Positions 47,549-56,155 of a stretch of DNA of 64,000 nucleotides are shown here, piece after piece. The notes beneath the pieces are model-generated. The model made no database searches. It saw only the letters and a program-made list of their open reading frames with translations, and had not been told where the DNA came from. Origin of the DNA: Bacillus wiedmannii (GTDB lineage: Bacteria; Bacillota; Bacilli; Bacillales; Bacillaceae_G); assembly GCF_001583695.1 (NCBI RefSeq), contig NZ_LOBC01000104.1, positions 62,001-126,000 on the forward strand, read 5' to 3'. Every line of letters starts with the position of its first letter. Position 1 is the first letter of the stretch. The position numbers and the translations under genes were made by a program.

Positions 47549-47764
47549 ATGCAAGTACTAGAATTAATTTTCGCGAAAGAAGATGGAAAAACAGTTGTTT
47601 TTTCTGTCGAAAAACCTATCACACCCGTCGATGCACAAGTCGTCAATCAAGTAATGGATACCATCCTTGCCTCATCTGTATTTTCATCAATTAATGAAAA
47701 TACCAGAAAAAAAGGAGCCCGTCTCGTAGAAAAGAATGTATCTGAAGTTCCAATTAACTTATAA
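47549..47764 (+). CDS. DUF2922 small protein
   Basis: 71 residues; LELIFAKEDGKTVVFSVEKP and VNQVMDTILASSVF are the family signature. AAAAGGAGG precedes the ATG. It is co-directional with DUF1659 and separated from it by a palindromic repeat. Function unknown. Confidence 0.82.
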   Translation: MQVLELIFAKEDGKTVVFSVEKPITPVDAQVVNQVMDTILASSVFSSINENTRKKGARLVEKNVSEVPINL

Positions 47765-47766
47765 AC

Positions 47767-47806
47767 AAAAAGACGAATCTGCATCATTTTGCAGATTCGT
47801 CTTTTT
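47767..47806. terminator. Bidirectional intrinsic terminator
   Basis: 17-bp stem AAAAAGACGAATCTGCA and its complement; it extends into the 3' end of the DUF4359 gene on the other strand. Confidence 0.9.
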
Positions 47807-48182
47807 TCTTCGGCATTTCAATCGGAATAAAGATTTTTGAAAAACCGACGCATACATATTTATAGTGTTCTCCACCTATATCAAACTCGGTCGTATATGT
47901 TGAGAAGAAAATATAATCATTTCGCTTTGTATAATTCTCGATTAATAATCCAACTTGTGGCTCAACATATTTTTTCGCCAACTTCTTACCAGCCGATGCT
48001 AAATCGCCAAGGAGACCCTCTTCATTTTCCTTTTGAACTTCGTCTAGCTTCTTACTTACATCATTACGTTTCATAAACTGCTTCGCTGCCCAGTCTGTAT
48101 ATTCACCTTTACTCGGATTACTATTTGCTAAATATACTAGAAGCACGACAACTAGAGCCATAATAATATACTTTTTCTTCAT
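47784..48182 (-). CDS. DUF4359 membrane-anchored protein
   Basis: 132 residues. N-terminal signal-anchor (YIIMALVVVLLVYLAN), then a helical region (VSKKLDEVQKENEEGL) and a C-terminal DUF4359 core with FFSTYTTEFDIGGEHYKYVCVGFSKIFIP. Function unknown; it probably faces the outside. Confidence 0.75.
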   Translation of the reverse strand: MKKKYIIMALVVVLLVYLANSNPSKGEYTDWAAKQFMKRNDVSKKLDEVQKENEEGLLGDLASAGKKLAKKYVEPQVGLLIENYTKRNDYIFFSTYTTEFDIGGEHYKYVCVGFSKIFIPIEMPKKKDESAK

Positions 48183-48376
48183 ACTATCTCACCGCCTACT
48201 CTTTTCTATTTTCATATATATGTACAAGCGATGCAAATTAGAAAGACTAACATCTATTGATTGTAAACGAATAGTCAAAATTTACAATATGAAACAGAAT
48301 ATTAATAATTAATTTACTTAATTCGTATATAATTATATTTGGTATTACTATCATTTATAAGGGAGGAATCAAATTT

Positions 48377-48883
48377 ATGAATGAAGAAAATGATATTATT
48401 ATTTCTAATTCTACAATGATGTTGGAACCTTACAAGCACCCTTATTATCGTACCAAAATTATCGACAGTAGCGGGAACCATCTTTACTCCTGTCAAACTG
48501 CTCTCCAACTCATCAAGCAATCTTGTCTAACCAATGTTCACTCTACTTATCAAGGTAGACGTAATGCAGTCCAAACAAACTTTAAATTTAAACAAAATGT
48601 CCCAATTCCAATTAATCATCGAGAATATATTTGTGCTTTCCCGACAGAATCTCCTTCTTCTCCAAACTGTATATGGCTATTTTATAACCATATAGATGAC
48701 ATAGAATTTTTCAAAAAGATTAAAAAAGCTAACATTCATTTCTCAAATGGCACTACTACAACAATACATATCAGTCCCCATAAGTTAAAACAGCAATTAT
48801 TAAAAGCTGGATACGTATTATCGCGTATGAACATGCAAGATTCACTACAATTTAAAAACCTCTTATTACATTTACTACCTTAA
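48377..48883 (+). CDS. comK2: Competence transcription factor ComK
   Basis: 168 residues. The family pattern is visible: LYSCQTALQLIKQSCLTNVHSTYQGRRNAV and an IPINHREYICAFPTESPSSPNCIWLFYNHI stretch. ComK binds as a tetramer to AAAA-N5-TTTT boxes and turns on DNA uptake genes. B. cereus has two ComK proteins; gene neighbours (sigma factor, DUF4359) fit the ComK2 locus, which has a weaker effect. AGGGAGGA precedes the ATG. The gene is convergent with an orphan sigma factor. Confidence 0.85.
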   Translation: MNEENDIIISNSTMMLEPYKHPYYRTKIIDSSGNHLYSCQTALQLIKQSCLTNVHSTYQGRRNAVQTNFKFKQNVPIPINHREYICAFPTESPSSPNCIWLFYNHIDDIEFFKKIKKANIHFSNGTTTTIHISPHKLKQQLLKAGYVLSRMNMQDSLQFKNLLLHLLP

Positions 48884-48893
48884 CAAAATAAGT

Positions 48894-48927
48894 AGAATGG
48901 AAAGCAATATCTATTGCCTTCCATTCT
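48894..48927. terminator. Bidirectional terminator between comK2 and sigma gene
   Basis: AGAATGG.AAA.GCAAT pairs with ATTGC.CTT.CCATTCT around ATCT. Its position between convergent genes fits a shared terminator. Confidence 0.7.
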
Positions 48928-48938
48928 TATAATCATAT

Positions 48939-49409
48939 TTATTCTCTTAAACTATTTCGCATTTTCTCAAGTGCTTGCCGATACACCCACCTCACTTGAT
49001 AATAGGTCATTTCCATCTCGTTAGCGATCTCCCCCATCGTCTTCCCTACAAAAAAACGTTCGAAAATAATATACTTCTCCTTCTCATCTAATACACTCAT
49101 AAAATCCTTTGCTCTCATTCCAACATCTTCAACCGAAAAAATCTCCTCATATTCACCTACGTAAACATTCCTTTCTTGCAGCGCGGACTCTTTCTTCAAC
49201 CTTTCTAATATATAACCACGCACAGTTATAACTGCATATGCAGGAAAACTTCCTTTCTCCGCATCATACCTTTCATACGCATGCCAAAGACCAATTAAAC
49301 CACATTGATAATACTCTTCATGATCTTGATAAATACCTAACTTCTTTATTTGATTTACAATCATTCCTTCATACAACACAACTGCCTCTTTAAAAGTTGC
49401 TGGTTTCAC
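48939..49409 (-). CDS. Orphan sigma-70 family factor
   Basis: 156 residues with only regions 2 and 4. Region 2: EEYYQCGLIGLWHAYERYDAEKGSFPAYAVITVRGYIL, region 4: EKYIIFERFFVGKTMGEIANEMEMTYYQVRWVYRQALEKMR. It resembles ComX/SigH-like competence sigma factors more than ECF factors, a guess from short conserved runs. No anti-sigma gene is adjacent. It begins with GTG and a weak ribosome site (AAGTGGG), and about 90 bases upstream lies a remarkable palindrome array (49496-49571). In staphylococci SigH and ComK work together, which makes this neighbourhood worth testing. Confidence 0.65.
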   Translation of the reverse strand: MKPATFKEAVVLYEGMIVNQIKKLGIYQDHEEYYQCGLIGLWHAYERYDAEKGSFPAYAVITVRGYILERLKKESALQERNVYVGEYEEIFSVEDVGMRAKDFMSVLDEKEKYIIFERFFVGKTMGEIANEMEMTYYQVRWVYRQALEKMRNSLRE

Positions 49410-49495
49410 ACAGTACCCACTTCTAAAAGGTATACCTCTTTGTTATTCCGCCGGTACCTCCACAATATAAAAATAAAGAAGCGATTTCACTGTGA

Positions 49496-49571
49496 GTAAT
49501 TTCAAATACTACCGCCGAAATTTGAAATTACACGAAGTAGAATTTCAAATTCTGCTGGTCGTATTTGAAAT
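49496..49571. repeat. Four AATTTSAAAT palindromes at 21-22 bp intervals
   Basis: Heptamer cores TTTCAAA, TTTGAAA, TTTCAAA, TTTGAAA with centres at 49503, 49524, 49546 and 49567. Spacing is 21, 22 and 21 bases. The pair is tandemly repeated at 43 bases. Longer pairings exist (GTAATTTCAAAT with ATTTGAAATTAC; ATTTCAAATAC with GTATTTGAAAT), so the RNA could form alternative hairpins, but the even two-turn spacing also fits a cooperative operator array. Confidence 0.75.
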
Positions 49572-49586
49572 AAGGGTAAAAATAAA

Positions 49587-49618
49587 AAAGGTGACTCTTG
49601 GGAGAGTCACCTTTTAGT
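49587..49618 (-). terminator. Terminator of the YknXYZ-W operon
   Basis: The minus strand AAAGGTGACTCT-CCCA-AGAGTCACCTTT is followed by TTTTATTTTT. Confidence 0.88.
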
Positions 49619-49627
49619 CCAATCATA

Positions 49628-50329
49628 TTATACCGGCAAACCAGGTAAAAACTTTGCCATCAATACAACAATCGCAGCTAAGAATACCGCCTTAATAATG
49701 AATAAAACGATAATTGGAATAGCTGCTTTCACTTTACTTAATCCTGCTGTAACTTGTAATCCTAACCAAATTAAAACTAAATTCCATAAATAGAACACTT
49801 CAATTGAATTAGCGATTCCATATACAAGTGAGCCTTTCTCAAATAACGGACCTAAACTTGTATACGCAGTTGGTGCAGCACCTAAAATTAGAGCTATAAT
49901 ACCATTAATGAGTCCACCAATAATAACAATAATATCCGCGTATACAATAATCATTACTATTTTTTTATAAGAAGTATCATTCCCGTAAAACATCATAAAC
50001 ACTTTATAAATAGCTGCAACAACTAATGTTGCAATCATAACACCTACTATTCCCCATATCGTACTAGAAACTACATTTGATACAAGCGAGCCCTGTTCTG
50101 CAAGTGCACCACCTAATTTCTTTTGCATTTCAATCATCTCAGGTGATGTATACGTAATATACGAATTTAAACCACCCACAAGCCCTTGTAATAGCGCCAC
50201 TATGAAGAACATACCCCAAACTTTCTCAGTCGTCTTCATTCTCTCAAACTGTAAACCAGGAGAAGTAATCATTCCGAACAATGATGGCTTCTCTCCACCA
50301 GCTTTTTGCGTATTCAAATTCGCTTCCAT
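49628..50329 (-). CDS. yknW: Yip1-domain membrane protein (YknW-like)
   Basis: 233 residues with an N-terminal SPGLQFERMKTTEKVWG and about five membrane segments, matching the Yip1/DUF1282 domain. B. subtilis YknW has the same domain and associates with the YknXYZ exporter that protects against the toxin SdpC. Here it is the last gene, 128 bases after the permease, behind two large stem-loops. In B. subtilis yknW comes first. The sequence gives membership of the family; the partner role is inferred from context. Confidence 0.7.
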   Translation of the reverse strand: MEANLNTQKAGGEKPSLFGMITSPGLQFERMKTTEKVWGMFFIVALLQGLVGGLNSYITYTSPEMIEMQKKLGGALAEQGSLVSNVVSSTIWGIVGVMIATLVVAAIYKVFMMFYGNDTSYKKIVMIIVYADIIVIIGGLINGIIALILGAAPTAYTSLGPLFEKGSLVYGIANSIEVFYLWNLVLIWLGLQVTAGLSKVKAAIPIIVLFIIKAVFLAAIVVLMAKFLPGLPV

Positions 50330-50356
50330 TATAACGCCTCCTTCTATTTATATAAC

Positions 50357-50416
50357 CCGTTCTAACGGGCGGTTCACTTCCTCAACATAGAGGCTACGAA
50401 CCGCCCACTAGAACGG
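50357..50416. other. Nested 60-base hairpin between permease and YknW genes
   Basis: Three coaxial stems: CCGTTCTA/TAGAACGG, GGGCGGTTC/GAACCGCCC and CCTC/GAGG. A second hairpin (50421-50450: GTGTA.TAGAGAG) follows on the side toward the permease. Neither has a T-run, so they probably process or stabilise mRNA rather than end it. Confidence 0.75.
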
Positions 50417-50457
50417 TAATGTGTAGTAGAGAGCTCCCTCTCTATTACACTACTAAC

Positions 50458-51660
50458 TTATTCATAACGTAATGCTTCAATTGGATCTAATTTCGCAGCT
50501 TTATTTGCTGGAATTAATCCGAAAATAATACCGAGTGTCATAGAGAATAGTACGCCACCAACGACAACTTCCCATGAAACGAGCGGTGGCCATTTCGCAA
50601 ATGTGGAAACGATATATGCCCCGCCATATCCAAGACCAATTCCGATCAAACCACCTAGAAGCGTTAACATAACTGCTTCAATTAAAAACTGTAATAAAAT
50701 TTTACTACGTGTTGCCCCAAGCGCTTTACGTATCCCAATTTCACGCGTACGCTCCGTTACAGATACGAGCATAATGTTCATAACACCAATACCACCAACG
50801 ACTAATGAAATACCCGCAATACCACCGATAATCATCGTCATAATACCAGTTACTTTAGAAACATTTTCTTGGAATTCTTTTAAATTCACTAGTTCATATT
50901 TACCTGGAATCTCACTTGGCTTACGACTATTTAATACATCAACAGCTTGTTTCCCAGCTGCTTCTAAATCGTCTACATTTTTAGCTTGAATTGCGATATT
51001 TTGAATATCATCTGTTCCGAATAAAACAGGCCATAATGTAAGGGGGATTAACGCTTCTTCCATTTCAAATCCCATAAACTCATTATCAGATGTATACACA
51101 CCGACAATCTGCATCGGTTGTCCTTTCATCTCAATAATTTGCCCAACTGGGTTTACGTCCTTAAATAACGTCTTTTCTGTTTTTGTACTAATCATCACAA
51201 CGTTATTTGCATGAGAAATATCTGATTCATTTAAAGTACGTCCCTTTACGACCTTTACTTTATTAACGGCAAAATATTCATTATCAAGACCAATAACATT
51301 CAGATTTGCTTTTTTATCATTTACATCTAGTATCTCTGTCGTCGAATTTGTCGTAATAACATGTGAAACATCTTTCACTTGTTTTACTTCTAAAATATCC
51401 TCTTCCGTTAACTTCGGTATTTCAAATCCGCCTATAGCAAACTCATCATTCATATCTGGTTTAAATTGAATTGGCATAAGGTTATTACCACCAGAACCTG
51501 CGAATTTCGACTTCAGCATCGCTTCCCCGCCTTGCCCAATTGCAACGACAGTAATAATAGAACCAACGCCGATAATAATACCGAGCATCGTAAGCGCTGA
51601 ACGCAGTTTATGAGCTAAAATAGAAGATAGGGCAATTTTTATACTATCTAGTAAACTCAT
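50458..51660 (-). CDS. yknZ: ABC exporter permease, MacB/YknZ type
   Basis: 400 residues: one N-terminal membrane segment (GIIIGVGSIITVVAIGQ), a large extracytoplasmic MacB-PCD domain, then three C-terminal segments with TERTREIGIRKALGATRSKIL (the FtsX coupling region). It works with the ATPase encoded upstream and the adaptor as an efflux or toxin-protection complex. The ATG at 51660 overlaps the ATPase stop by four bases with a GAAGGTG box inside it. The frame also opens three codons earlier. Confidence 0.88.
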   Translation of the reverse strand: MSLLDSIKIALSSILAHKLRSALTMLGIIIGVGSIITVVAIGQGGEAMLKSKFAGSGGNNLMPIQFKPDMNDEFAIGGFEIPKLTEEDILEVKQVKDVSHVITTNSTTEILDVNDKKANLNVIGLDNEYFAVNKVKVVKGRTLNESDISHANNVVMISTKTEKTLFKDVNPVGQIIEMKGQPMQIVGVYTSDNEFMGFEMEEALIPLTLWPVLFGTDDIQNIAIQAKNVDDLEAAGKQAVDVLNSRKPSEIPGKYELVNLKEFQENVSKVTGIMTMIIGGIAGISLVVGGIGVMNIMLVSVTERTREIGIRKALGATRSKILLQFLIEAVMLTLLGGLIGIGLGYGGAYIVSTFAKWPPLVSWEVVVGGVLFSMTLGIIFGLIPANKAAKLDPIEALRYE

Positions 51661-52337
51661 ACCGCACACCTTCTATCTTCTGTAATTTTCCCGTCTCGCA
51701 GTACAATGCGGCGGGAAGAATACGCTGCTACTTCCTCTTCATGTGTAACCATAACAATCGTTGTACCTTCTGCATTAAGCTTTGTGAAAATATCCATAAC
51801 TTGCTCACCGGACTTCGTATCAAGCGCACCAGTAGGCTCATCAGCCATAATGAACGTTGGATTATTCGCAATCGACCTTGCAATCGCTACACGCTGCTTC
51901 TGTCCACCTGATAATTCATTCGGCAAATGATGAACCCTATCTGACAAACCGACTTTACCAAGCGCTTCCAGAGCCCTTTGACGACGCTCTGCTTTCTTCA
52001 CACCACCGTATACGAGCGGAAGTTCAACATTTTCGACTGCCGAAAGACGCGGAAGCAAATTAAAGTGCTGAAACACAAAGCCAATATATTCATTACGAAT
52101 TAAAGCAAGCTTTGACTCGTCTGCTGTTAAGATATTCACATCATTCAGCATATATTCGCCTTCTGTTGGACGATCTAAACAACCGATAATATTCATAAGC
52201 GTTGATTTACCAGAACCAGACGGTCCCATAATCGAAACGAACTCACCGCTTTGAATTGTTAAACTAATATCATGTAAGATCGGCACTGCCAATTTTCCTT
52301 GATAATACGTTTTAGCAATATTATTTAACGTAATCAT
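51657..52337 (-). CDS. yknY: ABC exporter ATPase, MacB/YknY type
   Basis: 226 residues with GPSGSGKS (Walker A), LSGGQKQRVAIARSIAN (signature) and FIMADEPTGALDTKSG (Walker B/D-loop). It is the ATPase for the FtsX-type permease. Its ATG overlaps the adaptor stop, and its stop overlaps the permease start, so all three are translationally coupled. Confidence 0.93.
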   Translation of the reverse strand: MITLNNIAKTYYQGKLAVPILHDISLTIQSGEFVSIMGPSGSGKSTLMNIIGCLDRPTEGEYMLNDVNILTADESKLALIRNEYIGFVFQHFNLLPRLSAVENVELPLVYGGVKKAERRQRALEALGKVGLSDRVHHLPNELSGGQKQRVAIARSIANNPTFIMADEPTGALDTKSGEQVMDIFTKLNAEGTTIVMVTHEEEVAAYSSRRIVLRDGKITEDRRCAV

Positions 52338-53527
52338 TTCTCTTTCACTTCCATTCCGTCATACACGTCGTCGGAAGGATTTTTAACCACCTTTTGCCCC
52401 ACTTTTGCGCCTTCAACAATCTCTGTCCAATCTCCATCAGTAGAACCTTTTTTCACATTTTGTTTACGAAGCTTTCCTTTATCCTCAACATAAACAAATG
52501 CATCACCATCTTTTTCTACAATACTCTTAGTCGGAACTGCAATCATCGTCTTATTCTCTAAACTTACTTGCAGAGAAACGTGATAACCTGGAGATAAACC
52601 ATCTTGACTATCAAGACTTGCTTTATATGTATATTGGGACATATTTTGAGTCGCTTCACCCATACCACCAGCTTGAGCCATCTCTGCACTCGTTGGGAAT
52701 TCACTTACCTCTGTAATTTTACCTGTCCACTTCTTCTTACTATTTGCTTTCGCAGTGACAGTAAATGTTTGATCTGGTTGAATTTGTGACTTCTGAAGCT
52801 CAGTTAACGTCCCTTGAACTTGGAATGGATCTTTAGACGCCACTTGTAAAAATGCTTTCCCTTGACCACCTAACGCTTGAGATGAACTTTGCGCCGCATC
52901 TTTATCTAACTTTTGAACGACACCAGTAAAATTACTATAAATCGTAAGCTCTTTCTGCTTTTTACTTAACTCTTCTTTCTGCAACTTCCCTTTTTCTTTC
53001 TCAAGATCAGTTGTCTTTTGCGCCATCTCTAACTCACTTACTTGCTCATCCATCGGATCTGTTACTTCTTTCCCAGCTCCGCTATCCTTTGCCTTCTTAA
53101 TTTCTTTCTTCAACGAATCAATTTTCTTCTTTCCTTGATCATAACGCATATCTGCCATCTTCTGATCAAGCTCAGCTTGCTTCATTTGCAAGTTAATCTC
53201 TTCATTATCATAAGAGAATAACTTCGTACCTTTCTCTACCTCTTGTCCTTCTTTCACTGCAATATCTTTCACTTTTCCTTTAGTCGGATCTGCATAGAAA
53301 CTTTCAATATTCCCTGGTTTCACCTGACCAGAAATTAACTTCGTATTATTAAGCTTTCGCTCCGTTACCTTCTCAAAGCTCACAGCATCAGCTGTCGTTG
53401 CTGCGCCCTTCTTCTTCCCTTGCATTACAAAAATATTAACTGCTGCTACAATAACAATTATTGCAATAACCCCGATAATAATCCATTTCTTCTTCTTGTT
53501 TGGAGTACGAACCGTATTTGGTACCAT
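52334..53527 (-). CDS. yknX: Membrane-fusion adaptor, YknX type
   Basis: 397 residues. N-terminal membrane anchor (WIIIGVIAIIVIVAAVNIFVM), then barrel-sandwich hybrid (KVKDIAVKEGQEVEKGTKLFSYDNEE) and long coiled hairpin (about 110-180), a lipoyl half and beta-barrel domains. It links the YknYZ transporter to the cell surface, the MacA/YknX role. GAGAGAG precedes the ATG. The export substrate is not deducible; the nearest model is YknWXYZ (protection from SdpC). Confidence 0.88.
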   Translation of the reverse strand: MVPNTVRTPNKKKKWIIIGVIAIIVIVAAVNIFVMQGKKKGAATTADAVSFEKVTERKLNNTKLISGQVKPGNIESFYADPTKGKVKDIAVKEGQEVEKGTKLFSYDNEEINLQMKQAELDQKMADMRYDQGKKKIDSLKKEIKKAKDSGAGKEVTDPMDEQVSELEMAQKTTDLEKEKGKLQKEELSKKQKELTIYSNFTGVVQKLDKDAAQSSSQALGGQGKAFLQVASKDPFQVQGTLTELQKSQIQPDQTFTVTAKANSKKKWTGKITEVSEFPTSAEMAQAGGMGEATQNMSQYTYKASLDSQDGLSPGYHVSLQVSLENKTMIAVPTKSIVEKDGDAFVYVEDKGKLRKQNVKKGSTDGDWTEIVEGAKVGQKVVKNPSDDVYDGMEVKEK

Positions 53528-53720
53528 ATTCTCTCTCCTTTCATAACTTAATAGTTTAATATAAAAATTGTATAAAACTTTCTGAAAACAGATTACATAT
53601 TATTACATTCTTTTTACAAAGTTTTACACATCCATTTATATTGTAACAAAAATTCCAATGATTAGAAATATGACATATTGTCTTTTAAGATAGATTTAAG
53701 GAAAGATTATATTAATATAA

Positions 53721-53755
53721 AAAAAGCCATCCAAAATGATAATTGGATAGCTTTT
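53721..53755 (-). terminator. Terminator of the OPA transporter operon
   Basis: The minus strand AAAAGC.ATCCAA...TTGGAT.GCTTTT with a TTTTTATATT run follows the transporter stop. Confidence 0.8.
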
Positions 53756-53766
53756 CAAACAAAATA

Positions 53767-55101
53767 TTACGCTACTTTAGTTTTTTTCCCCTCATGTCCA
53801 CGTTGAACGATGAACAAGAAGATTGTTGATAAAATTGCACCTGTTAATAGTAAGATGAAGCAACCGTCCCAGCCAGAACGATCAACAATAACACCGATTG
53901 CTGCGTTTGCTACAAGACTTCCGCCTACATAACCGAACAGACCACACATACCAACTGTCGTACCTACTGCAAATTTCGGTACTAATTCCATCGCACTTAA
54001 ACCGATTAAGAACTGTGGTACATAAATTAAACACCCGATAATAGAAACTGCAATACTTACAACAAGTATGCTAGTTGCTTGCCAATATACAAACGTACCA
54101 ATAACAACTCCGACCATACTAATGATACATAATGGCATACGTTTTCCTTTAAATAATTTATCACTTAAAAGACCAACGATTAATGAACTTGGAATTGCCA
54201 TACCTTCAAAGATTGCGTATGCTGCATGTGCTTCATTTTTTGAGAAACCTTTAACTGTCGTTAAATAAAGTGGAACCCAGTTAATAACACCGAAGCGAAT
54301 TAAATACACAAATGCATTCGCAATACATAAGAACCATACAAATTTATTTTTCACTACATACTTCATTAAAATTTCTTTTGGTGACATCTTGTTAGCATTA
54401 TCTGCTTTTTCAAGATTTTCATAGTCATTACGATACTCATCAATTGGCGGAAGACCTTCTGATTCTGGTGTATCCTTCGCATTAATCCAAACAAGAACTG
54501 AAATTACCATTGCGATAATCGCAGGGAAAATAAACACGCCACCTTGCCAATGATTTTCACCAAAAATAGCTACACCAATTCCGACAAGTGGTGGCACAAG
54601 CATTCCGCCAACGTTATGTGAAATATTCCAAATACCTGTTTTCGTACCACGTTCTTTCTTCGAGAACCATTTCGTCATAACGATACTACAAGGTGGTGCT
54701 CCCATACCTTGTACAATACCATTTAGAACAAGTAGTGTAACAATCATTCCAAATGACGATGCAAAACCGAAACAAATATTTACAAGCCCTGATAAGAATA
54801 AACCGACTGCGATAAAGCGCTGGGCGAAAGCTTTATCTGACAAATTCCCCATAAAGAACTTACTAAATCCATAAACAATTGCCATGATTGAACCTAGTAG
54901 TCCAATTTCAGCTGTACTAAATCCATATTCTTGTACTAAATACGTACTTGATAACGTAAAGTTACTACGAACTAAATAATAAGCAGCATACCCAACTGAA
55001 ATTCCCATCAATACACGAATACGTAATAATTTGTATACTCGATCAATCATATCTGCTGGCAATCTCTCAATTGCAGGTGCTGGCTTAAGCCATTTAAACA
55101 T
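53767..55101 (-). CDS. Organophosphate:phosphate antiporter (GlpT/PgtP/UhpT type)
   Basis: 444 residues, 12 membrane segments, OPA family of the MFS. LMGISVGYAAYYLVRSNF, SIVYGFSKFFMGNLSDK and GNGIVQGMGAPPCS correspond to conserved GlpT regions, and GLPPIDEYRNDYEN in the central loop is GlpT-like, but GMGWPPCGRTM of true GlpT is GMGAPPCSIVM. It imports a phosphorylated C3 or C6 compound (phosphoglycerate or hexose phosphate) in exchange for phosphate. It is the last gene of a sensing operon. The exact substrate is unknown. Confidence 0.85.
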   Translation of the reverse strand: MFKWLKPAPAIERLPADMIDRVYKLLRIRVLMGISVGYAAYYLVRSNFTLSSTYLVQEYGFSTAEIGLLGSIMAIVYGFSKFFMGNLSDKAFAQRFIAVGLFLSGLVNICFGFASSFGMIVTLLVLNGIVQGMGAPPCSIVMTKWFSKKERGTKTGIWNISHNVGGMLVPPLVGIGVAIFGENHWQGGVFIFPAIIAMVISVLVWINAKDTPESEGLPPIDEYRNDYENLEKADNANKMSPKEILMKYVVKNKFVWFLCIANAFVYLIRFGVINWVPLYLTTVKGFSKNEAHAAYAIFEGMAIPSSLIVGLLSDKLFKGKRMPLCIISMVGVVIGTFVYWQATSILVVSIAVSIIGCLIYVPQFLIGLSAMELVPKFAVGTTVGMCGLFGYVGGSLVANAAIGVIVDRSGWDGCFILLLTGAILSTIFLFIVQRGHEGKKTKVA

Positions 55102-55120
55102 ATTCTTTCGTCTCCTTTTC

Positions 55121-56155
55121 TCACTTCTGAGAGAGACGCTGTCTATTCCATATCTCGATTATTCCGCTATTTGATATATTTTGGTTTGTTCTTCTAACCG
55201 GCTGTCCTTCTATTTCTTTCTCGTTCTTCGCAAACATCGTTGGTACGCCAAACGAAACTTTTTCTAAAATGTGACCCGCTTCTTCTGATAAACAATAATC
55301 AATAAATAAATCCGCAATAATACCATTCGGTGCACGTTTTAGTTTCGAAATCGCATTAACAGATAACCCCGTTTGCTCAGGTACAATACTTACAATTGGA
55401 AAGCCTCGTTTTTGAAGCATTCTCTGATCTCCCATGAAATTGATGCCTATCATATACTCACCGCTCGCAACAAGTTCCACTGGTATGTAACCATTCACCG
55501 TTACTTCACCAACTTGCCCTGCAAGGTTCTTCACATATTCCTTCGCTTCCACTTCACCTAAAGTATCAATAAGTGATTGAAAAAACGTATATGCTGTTCC
55601 TGAGACATTTGGATCTGGCATTACAATTTTCCCCTTATATACTGGATTTAATAAATCTTGCCACCTTGATGGATAAGGAAGTCCGAGCGGTGCTATTTCT
55701 TCATTCCACCGCTCTTTATTGATCGCAATTGCCAGCTTCTCCACTTCATAACCGTACCAATAACCGTCTTTATCTTTAACAGTTTTTGAAATACGGTTCG
55801 CATGCTGACTCATAACAGGAATAGATAGATTTTTTTGCTTCATCATTTGATGCGCGTCTACCGTACCGCCAATAATAATATCTGCTTTCGGATTTCCAGC
55901 TTCCTCTTCTACCCTCCGAAGAAGCTCTTCTGTCGAAAGACGAATAAATTCATACGTACAGCCGCGTTGTTTACAAAATGATGAAAGCAAAGCTTCACCA
56001 ACTTCCTCACGAGCTGCTACATACGCAACAAGATGACGATCATCCAAAACAGGGAGACCACTTTTATTATATTTAATAGAGGTTGTATCTCGAGAGCAAC
56101 TAGACATCGCTCCTCCAATTACTAGCAAAAAGAAGAAAAAGGCTACCTTTCTCAT
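55121..56155 (-). CDS. Periplasmic-binding-like lipoprotein (PgtC/HptA-like)
   Basis: 344 residues. Signal peptide with a lipobox-like AMSSC (Cys20), then a two-lobe extracellular solute-binding fold (VAYVAAREEVGEALLSSFC, ADIIIGGTVDAHQMM, YKGKIVMPDPNVSGTAYTF, EAGHILEKVSFGVPTMFAKNE), as in type 2 iron or phosphate-binding proteins. No ABC transporter is encoded beside it. In PgtC and HptA systems such a protein senses the phosphorylated sugar and signals to the kinase; here it sits between the kinase-side genes and the antiporter. It overlaps the DUF3919 gene by four bases. Confidence 0.72.
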   Translation of the reverse strand: MRKVAFFFFLLVIGGAMSSCSRDTTSIKYNKSGLPVLDDRHLVAYVAAREEVGEALLSSFCKQRGCTYEFIRLSTEELLRRVEEEAGNPKADIIIGGTVDAHQMMKQKNLSIPVMSQHANRISKTVKDKDGYWYGYEVEKLAIAINKERWNEEIAPLGLPYPSRWQDLLNPVYKGKIVMPDPNVSGTAYTFFQSLIDTLGEVEAKEYVKNLAGQVGEVTVNGYIPVELVASGEYMIGINFMGDQRMLQKRGFPIVSIVPEQTGLSVNAISKLKRAPNGIIADLFIDYCLSEEAGHILEKVSFGVPTMFAKNEKEIEGQPVRRTNQNISNSGIIEIWNRQRLSQK

